NCBI GenBank assembly: GCA_946534455.1 | Contig: CAMNCR010000076.1 | Span: forward strand, 1 to 5,672 | DNA from: an uncultured Clostridia bacterium | GTDB taxonomy: Bacteria > Bacillota > Clostridia > Christensenellales > Aristaeellaceae | Length of the DNA stretch: 5,672 nt | Direction: 5' to 3' | Shown here: positions 5,526 to 5,672 of the stretch, piece after piece | How positions within the stretch are numbered: the first letter of the stretch is position 1 | Layout: each line of letters starts with the position of its first letter | Position numbers and translations under genes: made by a program | Notes under the pieces: generated by a model | Databases searched by the model: none | What the model saw: the letters and a program-made list of their open reading frames with translations, nothing else | Told to the model about the DNA's origin: nothing

Positions 5526-5672
5526 GCGGTAGGCGAGGGTGAAGAGGACGAAGAGGGTCAGGTTATGGGCGATCATGCAGGCCCAGGCGGAGACGAGGCC
5601 CAGGCCGAGAAGCCGGGTGCAGACGAAGGTGCCGACGATGCGGACGCACCACATGCACAGGACGTTGAACAG
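5502..5672 (-). CDS. MATE-family multidrug/Na+ antiporter, C-terminal end only
   Basis: The frame is open from the right edge to TAA 5504-5502 and encodes the last 56 residues; the rest lies outside the window. The segment starts LFNVLCMWCVRIVGTF, continues with RLLGLGLVSAWACMIAHNL, a hydrophobic stretch LTLFVLFTLAY, and ends in a basic tail RKRARQLT. This is the pattern of the last two transmembrane helices of MATE transporters: the MW-x-VRI motif, then GL-G-x-W before the final helix, then a short basic cytoplasmic tail. MATE proteins export cationic drugs in exchange for Na+ or H+. With only 56 residues, another polytopic carrier cannot be fully excluded. It faces vapC convergently across a 111-base gap that holds the terminators. 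Confidence 0.75.
   Translation of the reverse strand: MFNVLCMWCVRIVGTFVCTRLLGLGLVSAWACMIAHNLTLFVLFTLAYRKRARQLT

Noticed and set aside
1..5672. CRISPR array, tRNA or rRNA gene, insertion sequence ends, riboswitch
   Set aside because: I saw no regularly spaced long repeats, cloverleaf, transposase or terminal inverted repeats anywhere in the window.

Overview
The window reads as a high-GC Gram-positive (Firmicutes/Clostridia-like) chromosome fragment. Shine-Dalgarno sites are strong AGGAGG types. The left-hand protein matches the SWIM/SNF2 helicases common in that group, and the kinase strongly resembles a HipA-like kinase family I know from Clostridia. The taxonomic assignment is inference from protein style and GC content, since no marker gene is present.

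Layout: (1) Positions 1-3066, + strand: the 3' part of a SNF2-family DEAD/DEAH helicase, with the reading frame open across the left window edge. (2) About 3067-3258: a convergent intergenic gap holding a weak terminator, a start-like site on the minus strand and three copies of TGCTCAAC. (3) 4864-3259, minus strand: a two-gene operon. The first gene encodes a short HipA/HipT-like Ser/Thr kinase. The second overlaps it by 26 bases and encodes a three-part protein: an N-terminal domain resembling the HipA N-terminal subdomain (HipS-like), a DUF2442-like domain and a C-terminal helix-turn-helix. A consensus-like promoter and a 16-base dyad overlapping its -35 box lie directly upstream. (4) 4906-5390, + strand: a vapBC locus. 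VapC (tRNA(fMet)-specific PIN-domain endonuclease type) is complete with all active-site acids. Its antitoxin VapB survives only as the C-terminal tail of about 15-28 residues, and its DNA-binding half is missing. (5) 5410-5525: two stem-loops that look like intrinsic terminators. (6) 5502-5672, minus strand: the C-terminal end of a MATE-family multidrug transporter that runs off the right edge.

The helicase and the transporter look like ordinary chromosomal flanks. Between them sits a small toxin-antitoxin island of two divergent modules sharing about 125 bases of upstream DNA. The most informative points are the kinase plus HipS/DUF2442/HTH fusion, which I interpret as a HipBST-like module with its two antitoxin parts fused into one chain, and the junction at which vapB lost its N-terminus exactly where the kinase promoter and operator now lie.
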